A stretch of DNA of 64,000 nt, from contig JADLDR010000107.1 of the NCBI GenBank assembly GCA_020846535.1, positions 1 to 64,000 on the forward strand. The letters are read 5' to 3'. This DNA comes from Armatimonadota bacterium. Lineage in GTDB: Bacteria; Armatimonadota; JADLDR01. Of the stretch, positions 34,855 to 44,111 are shown one piece after another. Made by a program: the position numbers and the translations under genes. The notes under the pieces are model-generated. The model searched no databases, was not told the DNA's origin, and saw only the letters and a list, made by a program, of their open reading frames with translations. The first letter of the stretch is position 1, and each line of letters begins with the position of its first letter.

Positions 34855-37304
34855 ATCGGCCACCGCACCGACCATTTCGTTACATCCGATAGTGTCGTAA
34901 CGGGCAGGATCAGCGATCCGTTCGCTCCGGTGCGGAGGGGAACGCTCCGGCCTGCGACTTCGGCGGAGGCGGGGGGTCTGGCGATACCGGCCAGGACGAT
35001 GCTCCCCTGGTGGCCTGCGGGGCGGTGGAGTTCGCCTTTCAGGAGGCCCTGCGGGTTCCAGGAGAGGTTTTTCAGTTCGCAGCCTGCGCTCTGGTGGAAG
35101 GTGGTTCCGGCCACCCAGGGATGGGGACGCACAGGCTTCAGGGCCAGGAGCTTGACCGAGGGGCCGAAGAAGGCGGCTTCCAGGACGCCGGGGGTGCGGG
35201 TAGAGATCAGAGTCTGGGTATCCCCGGGGTGGACGTAGCCGCCCGGGTTCTGCCAGGCACAGGGAATCTGCCCCAGGAATTGGCCGGACCAGAACTCATA
35301 GGCCCAGTAAACCCCTTCCGGGTCGAGACCGAGGCGTTCGAGAGGCAACTGGTAGCGGGTGATGAGTTGTCCCGCCCCGCCCGAATCGGGTGAGGGCCAG
35401 TCGTAGTTGAAAAGCGCCACCAGATCCCAGCGGTCCCAACCGGCGTCTACCGGCAGATGCCAGACCCTCGATCCGACCGGAGCCTCCATTCCCAAATCGT
35501 CTTTATTGTCGCCCCGGCACATGGCTTCATAGCTGAGGGAAGAGGCGGCGATGGGATCGAAGAGGTCTACAGGGCGGGCCGCGATGCCCAGAGGAGGCAG
35601 GGTGGCATAGATCACCTGCCAGCGGTCCTCCGGCAGCAGGGAGAGGTTATCTCCGATATCCACCTGGCCGCCGCTCATGAAGGTGGCGGTGGCGCGGACG
35701 CGGGCTTCCTCCAGGGTTCCCGGCAGCCCCGCGCAGAAGCAGGAGGGCTGGAGGATGCCCCAGCGTCTGTGCTTGAAGAGATGCCCGGCCACATTCTGCC
35801 CGTAATCCTCCGCCAGGTGCGGCCAGCCGACATAGCCGGTGTTGCCGGTGTCGTTGCAGGTGTAGAGGAGGGGAAAACGGCCCTTGCCGGGCAGTTCCGG
35901 GCCGCCGCAGTTGAGGACGAGGGCTTCCGGGTGGCCGTCCGTCATCTCCTGGCGGATGATTTCCAGGCCGAGGCGGGCCGCCTCGGTTCCCCCGCCTGCC
36001 ACGATGCGGCGGTCGAAGCGGTCAGTCATGCGCCCGTCGCCCACACAGCCGATGAAATCGGGCTTGAGGTAGCGCACCCCGCGGGCCGCCAGGGAACGGA
36101 TGCTCTGCCGGAGCCAGTTCCGGGCCTCCGGATGGGTGAGATCCAGGGCGAAGGTTTCTCCATGCGGCTCCCAGAACCACTGGCCCTGCGGCAGAGGCTT
36201 TTGCTCCTCGCTGCCCAGAAGCCATTCGGGGTGTTCGCCGCAGAGCGGGTCGCGCTCGCTGATGGTGAAGGGCGCTTTCCAGGTTCCCAGCAAGAAGCCC
36301 ATCTCCTTCAGACGGTCGGCAAGCCACGCCAGGCCGTGGGGGAACTGGCCGTTCTCCTCGAAAGCGTTGGGCAGATAATCCCGCTCCCAGCCGAGGTCGA
36401 TCTCCATGATGCTCAGCCCCAGGGGCTTCAGCCTTTCCGCCGCGATCCGGGCGTTCTCCAGCATCCTGCCTTCGGTTACGCCCAGGCGGAAGGGATACCA
36501 ACTGCACCAGGAGACCGGGCTTTCCGGCAGCGCCTGAACCCCGTGTCGCTCCGCCACCCGGTCGGCGTAGGACTCCAGCAGCCGCCAGGGATCGGGGCCG
36601 GCCAGCAAGAGAACGTCCTCCAGCGCCAGCCGTTCCCCGGCCTCCACCCGAAGGTCTCCACCTGCGAAGCCGATCTCCCATTCCTCCGGATGCCTGCCCT
36701 CTGCCGCTTTGAGCGCGATATGCCCTGACCACCGTTCGGCGGTCTCGAAGCCCACCGCCAGGGCCATCCGGGAGGCGAGATCGTAACCGGCCCAGCATAT
36801 CTGGGAGGAATGCTGCACATTCCCCTGCTTGCCGGTCTCCCCGTCCGTTCCGGCCCGCGCCGCCTGCCCGAACAGGCTGCCCACCTGAGCCCAGTAGCCG
36901 CCCTGCTTGAAAATTCTTACTGTGGCGGGATTCTCGGACAGGCGCGCGATTCCGCCCTGCCGCGCTTCTATGGCGAGCAGTTGCACGGCCCGGAGCGTGA
37001 CGGCCTGCTCCGAGGTGTTGACAAGGGCGCTGGCAAGCCGCAGGCAATCGCCTCCCGCCTGTTCGACGGCCTGCTCCAGCCGCAGGCAGACCGGGCCGGA
37101 AACGAAATCGGCGGCCAGCCGCATCCGCTCCTGTTGAGATTCCTCAAGGCGGAAGCCCCGGGCGTGAAGGCGCTCGCCATTGACCGCCAGCCCCGGCCTG
37201 AGAGGGCCGATGGAGAGCGATTGCCAGAGGGGAGAGCGAATTTCCAGGCCGGAAGCAGCCGGATTGTATGCGATGGTGAGAGCGTTATCGGAGGATTGAA
37301 TCAT
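34851..37304 (-). CDS. GH36-type alpha-galactosidase/raffinose-synthase-like enzyme
   Basis: An 817-residue protein without signal peptide. The N-terminal beta-sandwich (1-250) precedes a TIM barrel with SPVSWCSWYPFRLGVTEGRMLENARIAAERL, MEIDLGWERDYL and WLADRLKEMGFLLGTWKAPF. The nucleophile is in GVRYLKPDFIG (Lys-x-Asp as in GH36), and the acid/base region is RFPLLYTCNDTGN. The C-terminal beta domain follows. It would release alpha-galactosyl residues from plant oligosaccharides or a related glycan. GAGGTG lies 7-8 nt before the ATG at 37304, and the open 37-codon extension upstream lacks homology. Its stop codon comes from a repeat end. Confidence 0.87.
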   Translation of the reverse strand: MIQSSDNALTIAYNPAASGLEIRSPLWQSLSIGPLRPGLAVNGERLHARGFRLEESQQERMRLAADFVSGPVCLRLEQAVEQAGGDCLRLASALVNTSEQAVTLRAVQLLAIEARQGGIARLSENPATVRIFKQGGYWAQVGSLFGQAARAGTDGETGKQGNVQHSSQICWAGYDLASRMALAVGFETAERWSGHIALKAAEGRHPEEWEIGFAGGDLRVEAGERLALEDVLLLAGPDPWRLLESYADRVAERHGVQALPESPVSWCSWYPFRLGVTEGRMLENARIAAERLKPLGLSIMEIDLGWERDYLPNAFEENGQFPHGLAWLADRLKEMGFLLGTWKAPFTISERDPLCGEHPEWLLGSEEQKPLPQGQWFWEPHGETFALDLTHPEARNWLRQSIRSLAARGVRYLKPDFIGCVGDGRMTDRFDRRIVAGGGTEAARLGLEIIRQEMTDGHPEALVLNCGGPELPGKGRFPLLYTCNDTGNTGYVGWPHLAEDYGQNVAGHLFKHRRWGILQPSCFCAGLPGTLEEARVRATATFMSGGQVDIGDNLSLLPEDRWQVIYATLPPLGIAARPVDLFDPIAASSLSYEAMCRGDNKDDLGMEAPVGSRVWHLPVDAGWDRWDLVALFNYDWPSPDSGGAGQLITRYQLPLERLGLDPEGVYWAYEFWSGQFLGQIPCAWQNPGGYVHPGDTQTLISTRTPGVLEAAFFGPSVKLLALKPVRPHPWVAGTTFHQSAGCELKNLSWNPQGLLKGELHRPAGHQGSIVLAGIARPPASAEVAGRSVPLRTGANGSLILPVTTLSDVTKWSVRWPM

Positions 37305-37411
37305 CTGGATAGCACCTCGTTTGGAAATGTTATCAGGGGACCCTGGAGATGGCCGTGGGGCTTGCCCCCCCCGCAGGCTGCACAACGTAAAGGCAACAGG
37401 TCTATACGAAC

Positions 37412-37624
37412 TCAAGGCCCGGAAGCCTCTTTACGGCTGATGGCGGCTTCCAGGCGGTCCAGCAGGTCTCTCATCTTTTGCCGGTGTTTCCGCATGTGCT
37501 TCCAGAAGGCGAAGCGCGACAGGCCCATGACCCCGGCAAAAAGCCCCCCGGCGATTGCCAGATCGAGGGGTGAAGTCCGATGAAAGCCGTTGGTCGCCAG
37601 CACCAGTAGAATCCACGAAAACAT
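37412..37624 (-). CDS. Small membrane protein, unknown
   Basis: A 70-residue protein with two hydrophobic segments (MFSWILLVLATNGF and LDLAIAGGLFAGVMGLSRFAFW) and a basic, helical, coiled-coil-like tail (KHMRKHRQKMRDLLDRLEAAISRK). The ATG lies one base from the GTAG end of repeat copy F, so its ribosome site and perhaps its original N-terminus were replaced by the repeat. It precedes GH36 in the same direction by 107 bp. Composition argues for a real gene; expression is doubtful. Confidence 0.5.
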   Translation of the reverse strand: MFSWILLVLATNGFHRTSPLDLAIAGGLFAGVMGLSRFAFWKHMRKHRQKMRDLLDRLEAAISRKEASGP

Positions 37625-37625
37625 G

Positions 37626-37973
37626 GTAGGGGCGCGATTGTTCGCGCCCCATAGCGATCCAGATAAGGAAAAACATCCTCCGCTCCTGGGGGAGGGGTGA
37701 CCGCTCTCCCCTGGCCTGGGTGACCGCTCTCCCCTGGGAGGGGTGACCTCTCTCCCCTAACCCCTCTCCCCGAAACCCAAGGGATGCGCCGGAGCGCACC
37801 CTGGGAGAGGGGGATAGAGGGTGCGGTCATTGACGGCATCATCCACTCCCCCTGCCCGTTTCGGGAAGGGGGCTGGGGGGTTAGGTAACGGTCTCTCAAA
37901 GCCCCGACCCCGCCCCGGCATAACAGGCATCCTGATCTGGATCGCTATGGGGCGACCGATGGGTCGCCCCTAC
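37626..37973. repeat. Interspersed GTAG-hairpin element, copy F
   Basis: A well-preserved 348-bp unit. GTAG plus hairpin GGGGCGCGA/TCGCGCCCC is followed by ATAGCGATCCAGATAAGG. The conserved core comes next. The inverted end ATCTGGATCGCTATGG then leads to hairpin GGGGCGACC/GGTCGCCCC and CTAC. The two terminal hairpins differ in sequence from each other but both pair fully. From 37974 to 38059 no gene is seen. Confidence 0.9.
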
Positions 37974-38059
37974 AAGGATAGGGCCGTTTCGCAGAGGCGA
38001 CCCGGCAGATCGCCCTCCTGAGCGAAAGTCCTGTCTGTGTTAAAACATCCCCTCACCTT

Positions 38060-40735
38060 TCAACGCCCCAGCGTCAGCGTTCCCGCGCTGTCCAGGTCCC
38101 AGGTGTTGCCGCTGGTTCCCTGCCACATCAGCCAGAGGCCGCTGGCGCGTTTGCGGACGCTCAGGTTAAAGGCGATGGGGCCGGTTCGGGCGGGATCGAG
38201 ACCTAAAGAGGCCAGGGGAACCTGCCATTCGGCCTGCCAGCGGTCATTGCCGAGGGCCTGCGCCCGGTAGAGAACCCCTGCGGCGGCCTGCTCGACCTGC
38301 GCTTTGGGAGCGCCCGACTCATTGCTGCTCTCGAAATGGCCGGAGGGGTAGCCGCGGAGGATCAGGATCGGGGCATCCTGCCGGTTTGCCGGGGCGCGAA
38401 AGGCCAGTTCCACGGCATCGTCCCGGCCCCATGTATTGCCTGTCGAGATGGGCTGCAAGGTGTCCACCGGGTTATCGACCGCCACAAACAGCGTTTTGCC
38501 GTCGTGGGCGAGCCAGGCGGTGCTGCGGAGGGCGACCTTTTCGCCCTCGATGCCCTGTTCGATTGCCATCGGCCTGGCCTTTTTCCACTCATCGGGATGG
38601 ATCGCGCCGTCTATCACGACAGTGCCGGTCGTAAGCGGCGCTTTGTATGTCTGCCAGGTGCGCTTCCGGGCCGGTTCGGACGGCGGGGTCTCCATTTTGC
38701 GTACGGTGTGGGCCACCGGCCAGGAGGCCCGCCGGTCGTCTTTGTAGAGGCCGATCTTTTCGATGGGGATCGCTTTGAATCCCAGCGCATAGGCCGGGGA
38801 ATCGGGGCGGAGCCGGAAGTCCAGGCGGGAGGCGTTCGCGAAGCGCGGGTCCTGGTTCAGAAGGTTGTCGCGGATGGCGGTATGGGGGCGGGCGTTCCCG
38901 GCGATATTGCTCCATTTGCACATCCAGGCGATATTGTGGGTGACGATATTGCCCTTCGGCGCGGCTGGCTCGTCCTCCCAGATATCGACCAGGCGGGGGT
39001 AGCGGCTGCGCCAGGGGATCTCCTTGTAGGGCATCGCCAGCAGGCGTTCCTTCATGGTAGTATCGACATGGTAGCTGGCCCAGTTCATCGCCCGGTCGTC
39101 GATGTGGACCGCCGGGCTGGACTCCACGAAGATATTGTTATCGATGATGTTGTCCCGCCCTCCGCCGATGAAGGCCGGGTAGGTGACGCGGTAGAAGAGG
39201 TTCCCCTGGATAGTCGTTCCGCAGAACATGTCGTCCAGGTAGACCCCGATGCAGCCGCTGCCGCCCAGGCCGTTGATATGGTGGAGGTAGTTGTGGCGGA
39301 TGACCGTGCCGCGCATCGTCCAGTCGCGCCCGCTGTAGATGGCCCCGGCGTCGTTGGATTCGTAGCAGACGCTGTGGATTTCGTTGTATTCCATCACATG
39401 GTCGTTGCCGCCGAAGGCGATGGCCTCATGCGGGGCATTGTGGATGAGGTTGTGCGCGGCCCGGCTGCCCACCCCGTCCAGCGAAATAGCCGGGCGGTAC
39501 ATCCGGTTCCAGCGGGCATAGTGGTGAATGTGGTTGTTTTCGGCCAGGTGGTTTGCGGGCGTCAGCGTCGCCCGGTCGCCGCCGTTCAGGGAGATGCCGC
39601 TGTCGGCCACTTCGTAGATATCGCAGCCGATCACGGCATGGTTCGTGCCGCCCGCGATATCGACGGCGCTGCCGCCCAGGTTCCGGATCGTACACCCGAC
39701 CACCTGGCTTTGCGTCCCGCCCCGCACGATGACTGCCGTTCCCCGGGAGGCTTCCAGGGTCATGCCGCGCAGCGTCACATGGGAGGCGTCCTGCATGGTG
39801 ACCAGGTTTGGGATCATCGAAACGACGGCCCGGCCTTTGGCGATAGGGGAGGGAGGCCAGAAATAGAGGAGGCCCGCTTCCCTGTCCACATACCATTCGC
39901 CGGGGCGGTCCAGTTCGGAAAGGAGGTTGAAGGCATAGAACCACTGCCCCACCCGGTAGCCGTAGCCGTGATAGGGAGGAGCCACCGAGATGATGCGCTT
40001 TTCGGTGTCGATGGATTCCACCCGGTGGCGCTCGTCCGACCAGTCCCAGAACCAGTAGCCGTGCACCCAGGGTTCTTTCTCGCCCTCCCATCGTTTGGGC
40101 CGGTCGCCCTCATACATGAATTTTCCTTTGATATCCCCCACGGTGCCGCGCACATCCACGGGGTCCCCGCCCACCAGTCCGGTGATCTTGACGAAGCCTT
40201 CGTTCGGCCACCGGGCGACGGTCATCGGCTTATCATTGTAGAAAAGCTCCATCCCGCCCCCGGCAGGGCTGCCGAAATCGCTCATCCCCTGCGCCTTCAG
40301 ATCTGTCCGGAAGACTTTTCCACGGGCCGCAGGCTCCAGCCGGGCCAGAATCGCCGGGTCGGTGACCGGCTGGAAGCCGTCCAGCTTGCGCCCGCCTGCC
40401 AAGCGGACTTGTTCTCCGGAACGCGCCCGATAGAGGATCGGGGCCTCGGCGCTGCCGGAGTCCTCCGCTTTCAGTTCCAGCGCCCGCTCCATCTGGTACA
40501 GCCTGCCCGCCACCTCCACCGTCACGCCGCCCTGCGGCAGCCCGCCGTTCCGCTTCATCCGGCGGATCTCGTCCCGCGCCCGCTCCAGGGTGGCGAAGGG
40601 GCCGTCGCTGGCCTGTACGTTGGGGTCGGGCCGCCTTCCCGACCAACTGTCGTTCCCGTTCGGAGCCACATACAGTGTGGCGGCCCCGGCCATAAGGCAG
40701 GGCATCAACAAGAGAAGCATCCAGATAATACGCAT
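38060..40735 (-). CDS. Secreted right-handed beta-helix protein with C-terminal CBM9/DOMON-like domain
   Basis: An 891-residue exported protein with signal peptide MRIIWMLLLLMPCLMAGA. The N-terminal block (LYVAPNGNDSWSGRRPDPN, DGPFATLERARDEIRRMK) is paralogous to the 4095-6611 protein. A parallel beta-helix (300-640) carries repeats such as VIRNLGGSAVDIAGGTNHAVIGCDI and NNIFVESSPAV. Residues 690-890 form a beta-sandwich resembling the CBM9-like domain of xylanases (GTVVIDGAIHPDEWKKA, WGRDDAVELAFRAP, WQAEWQVPLASLGL). It likely binds or cleaves plant-type polysaccharide. The DUF6785-like transporter gene is divergently oriented from it. Confidence 0.87.
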   Translation of the reverse strand: MRIIWMLLLLMPCLMAGAATLYVAPNGNDSWSGRRPDPNVQASDGPFATLERARDEIRRMKRNGGLPQGGVTVEVAGRLYQMERALELKAEDSGSAEAPILYRARSGEQVRLAGGRKLDGFQPVTDPAILARLEPAARGKVFRTDLKAQGMSDFGSPAGGGMELFYNDKPMTVARWPNEGFVKITGLVGGDPVDVRGTVGDIKGKFMYEGDRPKRWEGEKEPWVHGYWFWDWSDERHRVESIDTEKRIISVAPPYHGYGYRVGQWFYAFNLLSELDRPGEWYVDREAGLLYFWPPSPIAKGRAVVSMIPNLVTMQDASHVTLRGMTLEASRGTAVIVRGGTQSQVVGCTIRNLGGSAVDIAGGTNHAVIGCDIYEVADSGISLNGGDRATLTPANHLAENNHIHHYARWNRMYRPAISLDGVGSRAAHNLIHNAPHEAIAFGGNDHVMEYNEIHSVCYESNDAGAIYSGRDWTMRGTVIRHNYLHHINGLGGSGCIGVYLDDMFCGTTIQGNLFYRVTYPAFIGGGRDNIIDNNIFVESSPAVHIDDRAMNWASYHVDTTMKERLLAMPYKEIPWRSRYPRLVDIWEDEPAAPKGNIVTHNIAWMCKWSNIAGNARPHTAIRDNLLNQDPRFANASRLDFRLRPDSPAYALGFKAIPIEKIGLYKDDRRASWPVAHTVRKMETPPSEPARKRTWQTYKAPLTTGTVVIDGAIHPDEWKKARPMAIEQGIEGEKVALRSTAWLAHDGKTLFVAVDNPVDTLQPISTGNTWGRDDAVELAFRAPANRQDAPILILRGYPSGHFESSNESGAPKAQVEQAAAGVLYRAQALGNDRWQAEWQVPLASLGLDPARTGPIAFNLSVRKRASGLWLMWQGTSGNTWDLDSAGTLTLGR

Positions 40736-40839
40736 CGCAGTTGCGGCGGAAGTCCGGCCCGCCGCCCGCCTCCTTTCGATATTCCGAGGATTCGACCGCG
40801 TTTCCTACTTCTCCGGCAGGGCGGATGTTCCTTTAAGGC

Positions 40840-40868
40840 TTGCATTGAATCCGCCGACCTGCTAAAAT
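40840..40868 (+). promoter_or_regulatory. Promoter of the DUF6785-like gene
   Basis: TTGCAT (40840-40845) and TAAAAT (40863-40868) with a 17-bp spacer lie 75 bp upstream of the start. Confidence 0.6.
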
Positions 40869-40943
40869 AAGAGGTGGCTTCCGGGACAGCTGCCGGAGGG
40901 CGCGTGGAAGCGCAAATTGTTCAAAGGAGCAGTTATCATTCTT

Positions 40944-42947
40944 ATGTCCGATTTGACGAAGAAACCGACGAAGGCGGAGGAGCCTGCGGGCGCGGCGGCA
41001 GAGGGGATGGAGCGGGGTGGGGCGGGGATTCCGCTCCGGTGGTGGATGGTCGCCCTCATCCTGGGCGCGGCGATGGTTTACTGGGTCTTCCGCAGCGAAA
41101 TCGTTCACGCCAGCATCCAGGTGGGGAGCGCGGTTCCCCCGATCCCGGCGCTCTGCGGCCTGCTGATCATGCTGGCGGCTGCCGCCCTGGTCCGGCAGAG
41201 GGGCCGCTTGGCGGTTCCCCGGAGACGCATCCTGTGGGTCTATATATTGCTGACCATCGCGGCCTCGGTGTCGGGCACTGCCTCGATGTCGTTTATCTTC
41301 GCCCACATCAGCGTCCCGCAATACCTGGGAGCCACCCAGCCCGGCATGGCGCGGATAGCGAACTATTTTCCCAGGTGGTTCGCCCCGCCCTCCGGGGAGG
41401 TGATGCGGCAGTTCTATGAGGGCTACTCCTCCGGCCCGATCCCCTGGGATGTCTGGATCATGCCTCTCCTGGCCTGGGGCGTCCTGCTCGTCACGCTGAT
41501 GCTGACCCTCTACGCGCTGCTGGCCCTCCTGAGACAGTCCTGGATGGAGAGCGAGCGGCTTTCCTACCCTCTGGTGCAGATCCCGCTCCGCATCTCCGAA
41601 GGCGGGCCGACAAGCATCTGGCGAAGTCCCATCCTCTGGATCGGATTCGCCCTCTCCGCAGGGCTGGATTCCCTCAATATGCTCCACGCCTTCTATCCCG
41701 CCGTCCCTGCGGTGGATATCTTCATCCAGATCGGGGACTGGTTCCCCAGCATCCCCTGGAACGCCCTTTCGCCCTTGTGGATCAATTACCGCCCGGAGAT
41801 CATCGGGATCGCCTACCTGATCCCCAGCGATGTCCTGCTGACCACCGGGGTTTCGTTCCTGCTGCTGCGGCTCAGCGCCGTCGCCCGCGCCGCCCTGGGG
41901 GAGAATATCGCCTCCACCGGCTACGACTACCAGGAACTGGGCATCGGGGCCTTTATCTGCCTGTTCGGGATGCTGATCTGGCGGGCCAAGCCGCAGCTCA
42001 AGGCCAGCCTATTCCAGGCCCTGGGGCTGCGCCCCCGGCCCGCCGGGCAGAACGAACCGCTCTCCCCACGGGCGGCCTGGGGGACGCTCCTAGTCGGCCT
42101 TGCGGTGATGATCGTCTGGCTCCGGCTGGCCGGGCTGCCGCTCTGGCTGGCCGCCGCGCACCTCTTCCTGCTGATCGCCGTGGCGGTGGTCTATGCCCGC
42201 ATCCGGGCGGAGACCGGGGCGACCTCCATCTATCTCTTCCCCTTCTGGCAGCAGCAGCAAATGCTGACCAATTTCTTCGGCCCCCGCCTTCTCTTCGGGG
42301 CCAGCGACCGGACGCTCTCCGTCTTCGCCGCGCTGGGGGGGCTTTCGCGGGGCTATTATCCGGAATCCTGCTCCTTCGGGGCCGAGGGGATGAGCCTGGC
42401 CGCCCGCGCCGGAATTCCGCAGAAGCGCGTGACCACGGCCATTATCGTCGGCCTCATTTTAGGGCTGGCGCTGGGGGGGTATCTCTATGTGGTGGCCGGT
42501 TACCACCAGGGCATGAACCAACTGGATGGCGGAACCGGACAGAGCGGCTACCGGGTCTCTCTGGCGACCCAGCAGTATAACGGGGTCATTAGCGCGTTCG
42601 ATTCGCCGGGCCAGCCCAGGCCGGGCCTGATCTTCCAGACATTCCTGGGCGGAAGTATCGCTCTTTTCCTAAGCCTCATGCGCCAGCGGTTCTTCTGGTT
42701 CCCCTTCCACCCGACCGGATTCGCCATCGCTTCGGCCTACGGCATCCACCTCTGGCTCCCCTTCCTGGTGGTCTGGGTCTTCAAGTCCATCGTCTGGCGC
42801 TTCGGGGGCAGCAAAGGCTACAGCCGCCTGATTCCCTTCTTTCTGGGTATCGTTTTCGGGCGCTATCTCTTCACCGGCATCATCTGGGGTCTCTTCGGCT
42901 TCTTCGGCCACCCGGCGACGAAGACCTATCAGATTCATTTCAGTTGA
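40944..42947 (+). CDS. Polytopic membrane protein (DUF6785/DUF6784-like)
   Basis: A 667-residue integral membrane protein with about 12-14 hydrophobic helices and a charged cytoplasmic N-terminus (MSDLTKKPTKAEEPAG). Distinctive segments are WMESERLSYPLVQIPLRISEGG, ENIASTGYDYQELGIGAFICLFG, RIRAETGATSIYLFPFWQQQQMLTNFFGPRLLF and YHQGMNQLDGGTGQSGYRVSLATQQYNG. They match uncharacterised membrane proteins common in PVC- and Armatimonadetes-type genomes; an oligopeptide/OPT-like transporter resemblance is possible but not established. AAAGGAG sits 14 nt before the ATG, longer than usual. The divergent beta-helix gene suggests a link to glycan breakdown. Confidence 0.75.
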   Translation: MSDLTKKPTKAEEPAGAAAEGMERGGAGIPLRWWMVALILGAAMVYWVFRSEIVHASIQVGSAVPPIPALCGLLIMLAAAALVRQRGRLAVPRRRILWVYILLTIAASVSGTASMSFIFAHISVPQYLGATQPGMARIANYFPRWFAPPSGEVMRQFYEGYSSGPIPWDVWIMPLLAWGVLLVTLMLTLYALLALLRQSWMESERLSYPLVQIPLRISEGGPTSIWRSPILWIGFALSAGLDSLNMLHAFYPAVPAVDIFIQIGDWFPSIPWNALSPLWINYRPEIIGIAYLIPSDVLLTTGVSFLLLRLSAVARAALGENIASTGYDYQELGIGAFICLFGMLIWRAKPQLKASLFQALGLRPRPAGQNEPLSPRAAWGTLLVGLAVMIVWLRLAGLPLWLAAAHLFLLIAVAVVYARIRAETGATSIYLFPFWQQQQMLTNFFGPRLLFGASDRTLSVFAALGGLSRGYYPESCSFGAEGMSLAARAGIPQKRVTTAIIVGLILGLALGGYLYVVAGYHQGMNQLDGGTGQSGYRVSLATQQYNGVISAFDSPGQPRPGLIFQTFLGGSIALFLSLMRQRFFWFPFHPTGFAIASAYGIHLWLPFLVVWVFKSIVWRFGGSKGYSRLIPFFLGIVFGRYLFTGIIWGLFGFFGHPATKTYQIHFS

Positions 42948-43040
42948 GGTGGGCTTACAGCCAACTGCGTTCACCTCGAAAAGATTCATCCGGCAGGGAC
43001 CGAAGGCTCCGGAGGGCGCATCCCGGTATGGCGCTTGTCC

Positions 43041-44108
43041 CTACTTCTTCAGCCAGCGGTCGAGAAAGGCGTAGGCTTCCTGGCGGGCGGCTTCGGGGAA
43101 GTCGTGCTGGCTTTCGGGGTGGATGGCTTTGAGCTTGCCTTTGCCGCCCAGCAGTTCGTAGACGGGCAGGGCGGCGGCGATGCAGTCGTCCACGCCGGAA
43201 GGCTCGAAGTTGTCGTCATGGGTAGGGGCGTTGGCGAAAAAGGCGCGGGGCGCGAGGGCGGCCACGATTTCGGGGAAGTCGAAGGGCATTTTCTGGGGGT
43301 CGCAGCCGTATTCGGTGGCGATACGGGGCATATAACCCTTATGGCTCCACCCGGTCAGGTCGCCGTTCATGTATTTGGGAAAGGCCGTGAAGCCGCAACT
43401 GGAGACCAGGGCCTTGATGCGGGTGTCGAAGGCGGCCAGAAACATGGTGTTGTGGCCCCCCAGCGAGTGGCCGATGCAGCCGATGCGGTTATCATCCACC
43501 TCCGGAAGCGATTGGAGGAGGTCCACGGCCCGCATGTGGTTCCAGATGCCTTTCATGGTGGCGCTGGCGTAGCCCTGACCGTAGGGGTCTGCGGCGTAGT
43601 CCCCGAATTTCATGTATCCGGAGGGGTAGTCCGGGGCGAGGGCGATGTAGCCGCGTTCGGCCAGGTGCGCGGCGTAGTGCAGGTTGGGAGATCCGCCCAG
43701 GCCGGCAGGCTCCGCCTTCCCGATCTCGATGGTCTGGTGCAGGCACAGCACCGCCGGGTTTTTGCCCTTCAGGTCGTGCGGGACGAGGAGGTATGCGGGA
43801 ACGCGGTCGCCTTTCTCCACCGCGAAGGTGATTTTTTGGCGCGTATAGGCGGGCAGGCGCTCCTCTTCCAGAACCTGCATATCGAGCGGCGTTTTGCGGG
43901 AAGAGGCGGGAAGAGGCCCCATCACCAACTGCATGTTCGCCAGGATATGCTCCCTGCGCTTCTGCCAGTCGGCCTTCGTTTTGACCGGACGCTCCTGCCC
44001 GGAGGCGTCTTTATAGACCATCAGTTTCGCATGATCCGTATAGAACGGCGGGTTCGGCGATACGCCCATGATGAACGCTCCCAATGCTGTCAAGATGAGA
44101 TAGCGCAT
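43041..44108 (-). CDS. Secreted alpha/beta hydrolase (esterase-like)
   Basis: A 355-residue exported hydrolase (signal-like MRYLILTALGAFIMGVSP). The catalytic triad reads as Ser in NRIGCIGHSLGGHN, Asp in THDDNFEPSG and His in HPESQHDFPE. VPAYLLVPHDLKGKNPAVLCLHQT and GYIALAPDYPSGYMKFGDYAADPYG match acetyl-xylan-esterase/dienelactone-hydrolase relatives that deacylate plant polysaccharide. It starts 3 nt after the stop of the endonuclease gene, so it is cotranscribed with it, an odd pairing. It is a remote paralogue of the hydrolase at 10807-11847. Confidence 0.87.
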   Translation of the reverse strand: MRYLILTALGAFIMGVSPNPPFYTDHAKLMVYKDASGQERPVKTKADWQKRREHILANMQLVMGPLPASSRKTPLDMQVLEEERLPAYTRQKITFAVEKGDRVPAYLLVPHDLKGKNPAVLCLHQTIEIGKAEPAGLGGSPNLHYAAHLAERGYIALAPDYPSGYMKFGDYAADPYGQGYASATMKGIWNHMRAVDLLQSLPEVDDNRIGCIGHSLGGHNTMFLAAFDTRIKALVSSCGFTAFPKYMNGDLTGWSHKGYMPRIATEYGCDPQKMPFDFPEIVAALAPRAFFANAPTHDDNFEPSGVDDCIAAALPVYELLGGKGKLKAIHPESQHDFPEAARQEAYAFLDRWLKK

Positions 44109-44111
44109 GGT

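Noticed and set aside
37431-37899. Frames inside the interspersed repeats (recurring peptides such as PPARFGKGAGGLGNG)
   Set aside because: They recur only because the repeat recurs; they lack ribosome sites, and copies disagree in frame and length.
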